Assembly (NCBI GenBank): GCA_964635065.1
Contig: CAZWMK010000104.1
Span: 1-7,941 of the forward strand
DNA: 7,941 nucleotides
Origin: CAZWMK01 sp964635065
Lineage (GTDB): Bacteria; Pseudomonadota; Alphaproteobacteria; Sphingomonadales; Sphingomonadaceae
Reading direction: 5' to 3'
Part shown: positions 1-5,434 of the stretch, in pieces
Numbering within the stretch: the stretch's first letter is position 1
Layout: every line of letters begins with the position of its first letter
The notes under the pieces: generated by a model
Told to the model about the DNA's origin: nothing
Database searches by the model: none
The model's input: the letters and a program-made list of their open reading frames with translations, nothing else
Program-made: the position numbers and the translations under genes

Positions 1-254
1 TCGAGGTAAAGAACGTGCCGGCGGCGCTTTACAAGGCGCTGGGTGGTTTTGCCACGAATGGCATCAACCTGACCAAGCTTGAAAGCTACATCCGGGGCGG
101 CAGCTTTGCTGCGGCTGAATTTTATGTCGAGATCGTCGGCTGTCCGCAGGATGAAAATGTTGCCCGCGCGCTCGATGAACTGGCATTCCACAGCAAGTGG
201 GTCCGTAATCTTGGCACCTATGTGCAGGCGCGCGAAAGGACATCGCTGCCCTGA
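1..254 (+). CDS. pheA: Prephenate dehydratase, C-terminal ACT domain (5' end outside window)
   Basis: This is the last 83 codons or so of a gene that begins before the window; the frame is open from base 3 and stops at TGA 252-254. The visible part is the regulatory ACT domain of P-protein-type prephenate dehydratase. It shows the PALYKALGGFATNGINLTKLES stretch split as PALYKALGGF and NGINLTKLESYI, where the KLES segment corresponds to the ESRP-type phenylalanine-binding motif. It continues with the FYVEIVG strand and an ALDELAF...VRNLGTY ending typical of the family. The enzyme converts prephenate to phenylpyruvate in phenylalanine synthesis, and the ACT domain gives feedback inhibition by phenylalanine. 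The catalytic domain cannot be seen, so activity is inferred. The stop lies 74 bp before the next gene, parA, on the same strand. Confidence 0.87.
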   Translation, partial: EVKNVPAALYKALGGFATNGINLTKLESYIRGGSFAAAEFYVEIVGCPQDENVARALDELAFHSKWVRNLGTYVQARERTSLP

Positions 255-314
255 GGCTTGGCAAGGGCCATCGATGCTGTCAGCTTGGACATTCTGGGTT
301 GGCGAGCAGTGTCG

Positions 315-320
315 AAAGGG
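315..320 (+). promoter_or_regulatory. Ribosome binding site deciding the parA start
   Basis: AAAGGG, preceded by G, lies 8 bases before GTG 329. It supports that GTG over an in-frame TTG at 299, which has no purine-rich stretch before it and would add ten residues not expected in front of the first beta strand of a ParA fold. Confidence 0.55.
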
Positions 321-328
321 TAGATGAC

Positions 329-1078
329 GTGCGGACAATTGCCGTTTTCGGAATCAAGGGTGGCGTTGGTAAAACGACAACCGCAGTCAATCTTGCCCAT
401 GCGTCTGCCGTCCAGTCTGGACGGCGGACCTTGCTTTGGGATCTCGATGGTCAGGGCGCTGCCAGTTATCTTTTGGGCCTTGATTCGTCCAAGGGACAGA
501 TGCGCCGGATCTTTGCCGATTCGAGCGAGCTGCGCGGTCAGATACGCCCAACGGCATATGACAACCTCGATCTGCTGCCCGCCGACACCTCGCTCCGCAA
601 TCTCGAAAAGCAGCTGGCCGAAAATGACAAGCCCAAGCAGCTGAAAAAGATGCTGAAAAGCCTTGAGGCCGATTATGACCGTGTCATTCTCGATTGTCCG
701 CCTGGGCTGGGGGGCTTGTCGGAACAGATTTTCCGTGCCGTCGATGCCATCGTCGTGCCGATGCTGCCATCGCCCTTGTCGCTGCGGACATTCGCACAGT
801 TGCAGGACCATCTGACGGCGCATCACGAGGGCAAGCCGACGTTGCTGCCAGTTTACACCATGGTTGATCGCCGCAAGAAGCTGCATGCGGATGTCGTTGC
901 GAAGAACCCGGACATCATTGTCATTCCCTACAGCAGTGTCATTGAACGCATGGCGGTCGACCGCGCGCCGATTGCAACCATGGGCGGTGCGGCCAGTGCG
1001 GCGGCCTATGCGTTTGGCGAACTGTGGTCGCAGATCGAACGTCAACTGGTCGGAGCCGCCGCAGGCAACGACAGATAG
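329..1078 (+). CDS. Orphan ParA/MinD-family ATPase
   Basis: A 249-residue P-loop ATPase of the short ParA (Soj-like) type, with no N-terminal helix-turn-helix. From the GTG start the first strand runs straight into the deviant Walker A motif KGGVGKTT (residues 10-17, with the signature Lys10 and the general Lys15). The Walker A' region is LLWDLDGQGAAS (35-46). The Walker B is VILDCPPGL (119-127). The C-terminal IPYSSVIERM segment is the region that in Soj-type ParA precedes the last helices. Such proteins dimerise on ATP, usually bind DNA nonspecifically, and move chromosomes, plasmids or protein cargo. No parB-like gene or parS-like site is next to it, so its cargo is unknown. In the A' motif glycine replaces the usual proline (DxDPQG to DLDGQG). 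It is followed by zapE, a cell-division gene, after 92 bp. Family assignment is firm; role is not. Confidence 0.88.
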   Translation: MRTIAVFGIKGGVGKTTTAVNLAHASAVQSGRRTLLWDLDGQGAASYLLGLDSSKGQMRRIFADSSELRGQIRPTAYDNLDLLPADTSLRNLEKQLAENDKPKQLKKMLKSLEADYDRVILDCPPGLGGLSEQIFRAVDAIVVPMLPSPLSLRTFAQLQDHLTAHHEGKPTLLPVYTMVDRRKKLHADVVAKNPDIIVIPYSSVIERMAVDRAPIATMGGAASAAAYAFGELWSQIERQLVGAAAGNDR

Positions 1079-1093
1079 GGCGCAGATCCTGTC

Positions 1094-1174
1094 ATGCGCT
1101 TGCAATTGCCTTCTCAGGCGCTAAAGCGCGAAGCCATGAATATCACGACATTTTCCCGACTGCACGGTTCATGA
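1094..1174 (+). other. Possible 26-codon leader ORF overlapping the zapE start
   Basis: An open frame from ATG 1094 (with a second in-frame ATG at 1136) encodes 26 residues, beginning MRLQLPSQALK and ending FSRLHGS. Its TGA (1172-1174) overlaps the zapE ATG (1171) in an ATGA arrangement typical of translational coupling. zapE itself has no clear Shine-Dalgarno sequence (TGCACGGTTC precedes the ATG), so coupling would explain its initiation. A GCGC-TAAA-GCGC inverted repeat (1118-1129) lies within the frame. Its own ribosome binding site is weak and a short frame here could be chance, so this is only a candidate. Confidence 0.25.
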
Positions 1175-2295
1175 GCCGGGTCACTGCCGCTTATGAGGCG
1201 CTTGTCGCATCCGGCGAACTGCGCCGCGATCCCGATCAATCGACGGCTGCCAGGCGTCTTGACCAGCTTGCCGAGGCCTTGGAGCGTCCCCAAGCGAAGC
1301 CCGGCCTCTGGCAGCGGCTGAGAGGTGGCAAGAGGGCGGTCCTGGTTGCGCCGCGCGGACTTTATGTCTGGGGATCGGTTGGGCGCGGCAAGTCGATGCT
1401 GATGGACCTGTTCTTCGATCATGTCGATGTCAGCCCCAAGCGGCGCGTGCATTTTCATGAATTCATGCTTGAGATACACGAGGCGATCCACAGGCATCGT
1501 GAAAGCCGCGGTGACGATCCGATTCCGGCCGTTGCCGCCAGCGTGGCGGCGGGGGCGCGGTTGCTGGCGTTCGACGAGTTGCAGGTCAATAACGTCGCCG
1601 ATGCGATGATTCTGTCGCGCCTGTTCACAGCGCTGTTCGAAGCCGGGGTGATCATCGTGGCCACATCGAACCGGCCGCCGCGCGATCTCTACAAGGATGG
1701 ACTGAACCGGCAGTTGTTCCTGCCCTTTATCGATCTCATCGAGGCGCGACTTGACATTCTCAGCCTGAACGGTCCCACGGATTACCGCCTTGATCGTCTG
1801 GGCGGCATGCCGACCTATTATGTTCCCAACGGTCCGGAAGCGACAGCCGCGCTGGATGAGGCCTTTTTCCGCCTGACCGACTTTCCGGTCGAGGACCGCG
1901 AACATGTACCCTCCGCCACCATTGCCGTGCCAGGCGGGCGTGAACTTTTCGTGCCGAAATCGCTCAAGGGCGTGGCGGTTTTCTCGTTCAAGCGCCTGTG
2001 CGGCCAGCCTTTATGGGCGGCGGATTACCTTGCGCTGGCGCGGCATTACCACACGCTGATCCTGGTTGGCGTGCCTGAACTGTCGCCGGAAAAACGCAAC
2101 GAGGCGGCGCGTTTCGTAACCTTGATCGATGCGCTTTATGAGCACAAGGTCAAGCTCCTGATGGCCGCTGATGCACGGCCTGAGCAGCTTTATCCCAAAG
2201 GCGACGGTGCGTTCGAATTTGAACGCACCGTCTCGCGCCTCATGGAAATGCAGTCCGCGGACTATCTGGCGACCGGACACGGAAGCGACGACTGA
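1171..2295 (+). CDS. zapE: Cell division protein ZapE (AFG1-family AAA+ ATPase)
   Basis: A 374-residue protein, about the same length as E. coli ZapE. It has the AFG1-like AAA+ signature throughout. The N-terminus YEALVASGELRRDPDQ is the usual family opening. The Walker A is GSVGRGKS (68-75), followed by the HFHEFMLEIH block (94-103). The Walker B is LLAFDELQV (131-139), with AFDE where many relatives have CFDE. A sensor-like ATSN sits at 164-167, and DLYKDGLNR (172-180) carries a likely arginine finger. ZapE is an ATPase that acts at the Z ring during late constriction; mitochondrial homologues (AFG1/LACE1) work in protein quality control. The ATG at 1171 was chosen because it gives the normal family N-terminus. 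Longer in-frame starts reach back into parA, and residues upstream of 1171 do not look like ZapE. It lies 92 bp after parA and converges with the crotonase gene across a 41-bp gap in which no terminator is evident. Confidence 0.92.
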   Translation: MSRVTAAYEALVASGELRRDPDQSTAARRLDQLAEALERPQAKPGLWQRLRGGKRAVLVAPRGLYVWGSVGRGKSMLMDLFFDHVDVSPKRRVHFHEFMLEIHEAIHRHRESRGDDPIPAVAASVAAGARLLAFDELQVNNVADAMILSRLFTALFEAGVIIVATSNRPPRDLYKDGLNRQLFLPFIDLIEARLDILSLNGPTDYRLDRLGGMPTYYVPNGPEATAALDEAFFRLTDFPVEDREHVPSATIAVPGGRELFVPKSLKGVAVFSFKRLCGQPLWAADYLALARHYHTLILVGVPELSPEKRNEAARFVTLIDALYEHKVKLLMAADARPEQLYPKGDGAFEFERTVSRLMEMQSADYLATGHGSDD

Positions 2296-2336
2296 TCCGC
2301 ATTGTCACCGGCTTTTGCACCGCCATGCGTTCGACC

Positions 2337-3239
2337 TCAGCGATAAGGCCGTTCACTCCACCACGGATAGAAATCGGGCAGATCAGTCGAAACCCGGTCG
2401 GGGTAGCTGGCCGCGCGTTTTTCGAGAAAGCTGTTGACCCCTTCGCGCGCATCCGCCGTGCGGCCACGATGATAGACCGCGCGGCTGTCGATCTTGTGCG
2501 CCTCCATCGGATGATCGGCACCCAGCATCCGCCACATCATCTGGCGGGTCAGTGCAATCGAGACAGGCGCGGTATTATCGGCAATTTCGCGGGCAATCGC
2601 GCGCGCATTCTCCACAAGCGCATCGGGCGACACGACACGGCTGACCAACCGTCCGTCCTTTGCTTCTGCCGCGTCGAACAGGCGCCCGCTATAGCACCAT
2701 TCCAGTGCCTGCGCGATGCCGACAAGGCGCGGCAGGAACCATGACGAGGCGGCCTCTGGTACGATGCCCCGTCGTGCAAAGACAAAGCCGAAGCGCGCCG
2801 TATCGCTGGCGATGCGCATGTCCATGGCAAGCAGCATCGTGGCGCCGATGCCGACAGCGGCCCCGTTGACCGCGCCGATCACCGGCTTCAGGCAATCATA
2901 AATCCGCAGTGTCAGACGTCCCCCGATATCGCGCACAGCCGGATGCGCATAATCGATGCTGCCGTCTGGCCGGACAGGCGAGTCCGTCATGTCGTCCTTC
3001 TGGCTATCGTAATCGAAAGTCGAGGCGCCGGCGGACAGGTCGAGACCGGCACAAAAGGCACGACCTGCGCCTGTCACGATGATGGCGCGCACGGCATCGT
3101 CGGCATCGGCACGGTCGAAGGCATCGATCAGTTCGTCGGTCATCACCGCGGTAAAGGCATTGAGCTTGTCGGGACGATTGAGTGTGATCGTCGCGATGCC
3201 ATCCGCAACCGCATAGAGGATCTGGTTGTAATCGGTCAT
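2337..3239 (-). CDS. Crotonase-fold enoyl-CoA hydratase/isomerase family protein
   Basis: A 300-residue crotonase. The ATG (complement of 3237-3239) has an AGGAA ribosome site (3251-3247) seven bases upstream and gives the standard ITLNRPDKLNAF opening (residues 17-28). Oxyanion-hole elements are AFCAGLDL (61-68) and NGAAVGIGA (125-133). Aligned by eye to rat enoyl-CoA hydratase, both catalytic glutamates are replaced: Glu144 by Thr134 and Glu164 by Phe154. Instead Glu162, in the motif VPEAASSWFLP (160-170), sits where ECI2-type delta3,delta2-enoyl-CoA isomerases carry their catalytic glutamate. The C-terminus holds the family's REGVNSFLEKR block (265-275) and an aromatic tail ending FYPWW. 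It therefore acts on an acyl-CoA thioester, probably in fatty or aromatic acid breakdown, and isomerisation is more likely than simple hydration. The exact substrate cannot be told. It is divergent from the reductase gene and convergent with zapE. Confidence 0.88.
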   Translation of the reverse strand: MTDYNQILYAVADGIATITLNRPDKLNAFTAVMTDELIDAFDRADADDAVRAIIVTGAGRAFCAGLDLSAGASTFDYDSQKDDMTDSPVRPDGSIDYAHPAVRDIGGRLTLRIYDCLKPVIGAVNGAAVGIGATMLLAMDMRIASDTARFGFVFARRGIVPEAASSWFLPRLVGIAQALEWCYSGRLFDAAEAKDGRLVSRVVSPDALVENARAIAREIADNTAPVSIALTRQMMWRMLGADHPMEAHKIDSRAVYHRGRTADAREGVNSFLEKRAASYPDRVSTDLPDFYPWWSERPYR

Positions 3240-3270
3240 TCTGTCGTTCCTGTCAGGCAAGGGATGTCTG

Positions 3271-3276
3271 ATTATC
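3271..3276 (-). promoter_or_regulatory. Candidate -10 element for the crotonase gene
   Basis: On the minus strand GATAAT (5 of 6 matches to TATAAT) lies 31 bases upstream of the start codon, which would give a leader of about 25 bases. No convincing -35 hexamer is found at 16-18 bp. A perfect 8-bp palindrome, TGTGCACA (3287-3294), falls in the spacer, where a repressor could act. Confidence 0.3.
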
Positions 3277-3377
3277 CCCGAACAGGTGTGCACATGGAAA
3301 TTCGGACTTTGAACAGGTCTGCTGCAATCGCGTCTTGGCAGGGCAGGGGATTGGCGTCAGACTTCATGCCCGAATAC

Positions 3378-3385
3378 AGGGGAGG
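3378..3385 (+). promoter_or_regulatory. Strong ribosome binding site for the reductase GTG start
   Basis: AGGGGAGG ends five bases before GTG 3391. This fixes the unusual GTG as the start, and the encoded protein then opens directly with the FAD-binding strand VHVAIIGSGPSG. Confidence 0.7.
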
Positions 3386-3390
3386 CGCGC

Positions 3391-4689
3391 GTGACGGTTC
3401 ATGTAGCGATCATCGGTTCCGGCCCATCGGGCTATTACACCGCCGAAGCGTTGCAAAAGCAGTTTCCGAACGGTGTCTGCATCGACATCATCGACCGCCT
3501 GCCAACCCCCTTCGGCCTGATCCGCGCCGGGGTCGCGCCGGATCACCAGTCGATCAAGGCTGTTTCGCGGCGTTTCACCGAGACGGCGCTGACCGATAAT
3601 GTGCGCTTTGTCGGCAATCTCGAAATCGGCGAAGCTGTCGAGATCGACGAACTGCGCAGTCTCTATCATGCGGTCATCATCGCAACCGGAGCGCCTTCGG
3701 ACCGCAAGCTTGGCGTGGCGGGGGAGGATCTTCCGGGCGTATTCGGGTCGGCGGCCTTCGTCGGCTGGTATAATGGCCACCCCGACTATGCCAATCTGAC
3801 GATGCCGCTCGACTGTGAACGGGTGGCGATCATCGGCAACGGCAACGTTGCCCTTGATGTCGCGCGCGTGCTTGCCAAGACCGCAGAGGAGTTCACAGGC
3901 TCCGATATTGTCAGTCACGCGCGCATGGCGCTGGCGGGCAGCAGGATCCGCGACATCCACATCATCGGGCGACGTGGGCCACATCAGGTCAGTTTCACGC
4001 CGAAGGAACTGGGTGAAATGGCACATCTGTCGCGGGCTGCGGTCAGCGTGCGTTCCGCCGATCTGCCGCCACTGTTTGCCGATGAGACGCTTGATCCCGG
4101 TCAGCGCAAGGTGATGACGCTGCTGCGCGGCTTCGCCGGAACAACAGAGGCAGACCGTTCGATTCGCATCCATTTCGATTTCTGGCAGCGACCGCTGGCC
4201 ATCACCGGGCAGGGGCGTGTCGAATCGCTGCGCCTCGCCACGACAGAACTGAAAGACGGCCAGGTTGTCGATACTGGCGCGGAAACCGAACTGCCCTGCG
4301 GCCTTGTCGTTGCCTGCATCGGTTATCGCACCCATCCGATTCACGGTGTGCCTTATGATCCGGTTCTGGGGCGGTTTGTCAGCGATGAAGGGGTGATCGG
4401 CGCCGGGCTTTATTGTGTTGGCTGGGCGCGGCGCGGGCCGACCGGTACCATCGGCACCAACCGTCCCGATGGCTTCATGATTGCCGAAAAAGTAGCGGCA
4501 ACCGTGCCGCAGGATGTGCGCCCGGGCCGTCGCGGTCTTGATGCGCTGATCGAAGCGCGTGACTTGCCGGTTGTGACCTTCCGCGACTGGCAGCGGATCG
4601 ACTCTGCCGAAGTTGCGCGGGCAGGGGCAGGGCAGCCGCGTGAAAAATTTGTTGCCATTGAAGAAATGTTGGCCCGCACACGAGAATGA
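3391..4689 (+). CDS. Ferredoxin-NADP+ reductase, adrenodoxin reductase (FprA) type
   Basis: A 432-residue two-dinucleotide-domain flavoprotein of the glutathione-reductase fold. The FAD site is AIIGSGPSGYY (6-16), and the LPTPFGLIRAGVAPDH block (37-52) is diagnostic of adrenodoxin reductases and bacterial FprA. The NADP domain starts with VAIIGNGNVALDVAR (145-159), followed by IIGRRGPHQVSFTPKEL (191-207), whose arginine pair contacts the NADPH phosphate in the family. The GWARRGPTGTIGTNR stretch (344-358) closes the FAD/NADP site. The enzyme moves electrons from NADPH through FAD to a ferredoxin, feeding cytochrome P450s, Fe-S assembly or other ferredoxin-dependent enzymes in the cytoplasm. 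No ferredoxin or P450 gene is visible here, so the partner is encoded elsewhere. The length is slightly below the usual 450 or so residues, with no domain missing. It stands alone between a divergent crotonase gene and a tRNA gene. Confidence 0.93.
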   Translation: MTVHVAIIGSGPSGYYTAEALQKQFPNGVCIDIIDRLPTPFGLIRAGVAPDHQSIKAVSRRFTETALTDNVRFVGNLEIGEAVEIDELRSLYHAVIIATGAPSDRKLGVAGEDLPGVFGSAAFVGWYNGHPDYANLTMPLDCERVAIIGNGNVALDVARVLAKTAEEFTGSDIVSHARMALAGSRIRDIHIIGRRGPHQVSFTPKELGEMAHLSRAAVSVRSADLPPLFADETLDPGQRKVMTLLRGFAGTTEADRSIRIHFDFWQRPLAITGQGRVESLRLATTELKDGQVVDTGAETELPCGLVVACIGYRTHPIHGVPYDPVLGRFVSDEGVIGAGLYCVGWARRGPTGTIGTNRPDGFMIAEKVAATVPQDVRPGRRGLDALIEARDLPVVTFRDWQRIDSAEVARAGAGQPREKFVAIEEMLARTRE

Positions 4690-4693
4690 GTGC

Positions 4694-4722
4694 TTGCGGA
4701 GCATCATCCCCCTCGTTATAAG
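4694..4722 (+). promoter_or_regulatory. Sigma-70-type promoter of the tRNA-Pro gene
   Basis: TTGCGG (4694-4699) and TATAAG (4717-4722) are separated by exactly 17 bp. The -10 is followed by a GC-rich discriminator (CCCGGCC), common at stable-RNA promoters under growth-rate and stringent control. Transcription would begin near 4729, about 20 bases before the mature tRNA. The -35 lies just after the reductase stop codon. Confidence 0.6.
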
Positions 4723-4748
4723 CCCGGCCACACCACGCCGGTAAGCGT

Positions 4749-4825
4749 CGGGGAGTAGCTCAGCCTGGTAGAGCACTGTCTTCGGGAGGCAGGGGCCGGA
4801 GGTTCGAATCCTCTCTCCCCGACCA
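4749..4825 (+). tRNA. tRNA-Pro (anticodon CGG)
   Basis: A complete 77-base cloverleaf. The acceptor stem CGGGGAG (4749-4755) pairs with CTCCCCG (4815-4821), giving seven pairs, followed by discriminator A and an encoded CCA (4823-4825). The D stem is GCTC/GAGC (4758-4761 and 4771-4774). The anticodon stem CTGTC/GGCAG (4776-4780 and 4788-4792, one T-G wobble) encloses the loop TTCGGGA, placing CGG at 4783-4785 and the G37 expected of proline tRNAs. The T arm is GGAGG-TTCGAAT-CCTCT (4798-4814). It reads the CCG codon, which is frequent in a GC-rich genome. Confidence 0.96.
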
Positions 4826-4940
4826 TTTTTCTGGTCGGACCATCATAAAACAAAAAAACAGATATGCCGGCGTTCCGGCAGGTTTGGCCCGTTCAAATCG
4901 GCACATACTCTGCATCATTTTTCCGGCGCTGCAACCCCTC

Positions 4941-4951
4941 TTGCGATGCAA
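4941..4951. promoter_or_regulatory. Candidate PhaR-type operator TTGC-N3-GCAA
   Basis: TTGC-GAT-GCAA is a perfect inverted repeat in the PHA operon upstream region. It resembles the CTGC-N3-GCAG sites reported for the PHA-responsive repressor PhaR of Paracoccus. Two further TGC/GCA palindromes follow (4964-4974 and 5015-5024). Their function is inferred. Confidence 0.35.
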
Positions 4952-4963
4952 TTAAAATATAGT

Positions 4964-4974
4964 TGGCATTGCCA
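4964..4974. promoter_or_regulatory. Inverted repeat TGGCA-T-TGCCA upstream of the PHA operon
   Basis: A perfect 5-1-5 palindrome just downstream of an AT-rich patch (4951-4963) that contains the -10-like hexamers TAAAAT (4953-4958) and TATAGT (4958-4963). Neither hexamer has a convincing -35. A protein bound here would sit at or just after such a promoter. Confidence 0.3.
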
Positions 4975-5014
4975 TTTTGGATGGTTGCGCATGATCGCGG
5001 CCCGTAGAATAGTC

Positions 5015-5024
5015 GCAATATTGC
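5015..5024. promoter_or_regulatory. Palindrome GCAATATTGC in the PHA operon leader
   Basis: A perfect 10-bp palindrome 30 bp before the first PHA operon start codon. It follows a -10-like TAGAAT (5005-5010) that again lacks a good -35. Together with the two upstream palindromes it suggests a regulated promoter. No coding sequence is supported in the rest of 4826-5053. Confidence 0.3.
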
Positions 5025-5053
5025 AGGACGCGTTGCTTGTGGAGAGGTGGAAT

Positions 5054-5434
5054 ATGGCAAATCAGTCCAATTTTGATCCCGTTGCCGAGTGGCAGAAGTT
5101 CATCACGCAGTGGGAACACCAGATCAACGATTTCTCCGCCAAGATCAGTGCCAGCGAAGAGTTCAGCGAAGCGATGAACCAGGCCAGCAAGGTCTCGTTG
5201 ATGGCGCAGCGCCAGTTCAACGATTACATGGAAAAATTCCTGAAAACGATGCAGATGCCCAGCCTTTCGAAGATCTCGGAGATCCATGAGCGACTCGATC
5301 GCATCGAAGAGAGTATTGAGCGTCTGTCGCTGAGCGCGACCAAGCCGGCAGCATCTGCGATCGAGCAAGGCGCAGCGCCCGTCGCCTCACCCGTCTCGCC
5401 GCCGCGGACCAAAAAGCCCGTCAAGGAGGCTTGA
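5054..5434 (+). CDS. Small coiled-coil PHA synthase partner, PhaE/PhaR-like
   Basis: A 126-residue acidic, helical protein without signal peptide or membrane segment. The ATG at 5054 has GGAGAGG (5041-5047) six bases upstream. Residues 1-65 are amphipathic helix rich in Gln, Phe and Trp (FDPVAEWQKFITQW near the start, AQRQFNDYMEKFL at 51-63). Then MQMPSLSKISEIHERLDRIE (66-85) resembles the C-terminal segment of PhaE, the second subunit of class III PHA synthases, with its conserved Pro before a coiled coil. I74, I77, L81, I84, I88 and L91 follow a clean heptad a/d pattern. An Ala/Pro-rich linker and a basic tail (RTKKPVK, 118-124) finish it. Class III PhaE is about 350 residues and class IV PhaR about 200, so this is a miniature. 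Its stop overlaps the phaC ATG by one base (TGATG), which supports a stoichiometric partner. A phasin is the main alternative. Confidence 0.72.
   Translation: MANQSNFDPVAEWQKFITQWEHQINDFSAKISASEEFSEAMNQASKVSLMAQRQFNDYMEKFLKTMQMPSLSKISEIHERLDRIEESIERLSLSATKPAASAIEQGAAPVASPVSPPRTKKPVKEA
5423..5429 (+). promoter_or_regulatory. phaC ribosome binding site inside the upstream gene
   Basis: AAGGAGG, near-perfect, lies within the last codons of the preceding gene and four bases before ATG 5434. It supports this ATG over the TTG at 5431 and indicates efficient, coupled translation of phaC. Confidence 0.65.

Noticed and set aside
299..328. A longer parA starting at TTG 299
   Set aside because: There is no ribosome site before 299, while AAAGGG is well placed for GTG 329 and the extra residues are not family-like.
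218..1105. A 295-codon minus-strand open frame
   Set aside because: It is antisense to parA, which has full Walker motifs; no family features are seen in the reverse frame.
1024..1170. A longer zapE overlapping parA
   Set aside because: The added residues are arginine-rich shadow sequence of parA and the intergenic gap; the ZapE family N-terminus begins at ATG 1171.
255..1170. A plasmid-type or chromosomal par locus
   Set aside because: There is a parA but no parB and no TGTTTCACGTGAAACA-like parS site in the window.
2296..2336. Terminator between the convergent zapE and crotonase genes
   Set aside because: No GC-rich stem followed by a T run is found in the 41-bp gap on either strand.
3364..4776. 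A 470-codon minus-strand open frame
   Set aside because: It lies antisense to the reductase gene, whose FAD and NADP motifs are unmistakable, and it runs into the tRNA; it is a by-product of GC-rich codon usage.
4760..4951. Minus-strand 63-codon frame across the tRNA gene, containing GREDSNLRPLPPEDSALPG
   Set aside because: This is the well-known spurious peptide from translating the antisense of a tRNA gene; the tRNA fold on the plus strand is complete.
4749..5053. tRNA-Pro as an attachment site of an integrated element
   Set aside because: No integrase, no repeated copy of the tRNA 3' end apart from the 5-base GACCA, and no compositional break are visible.
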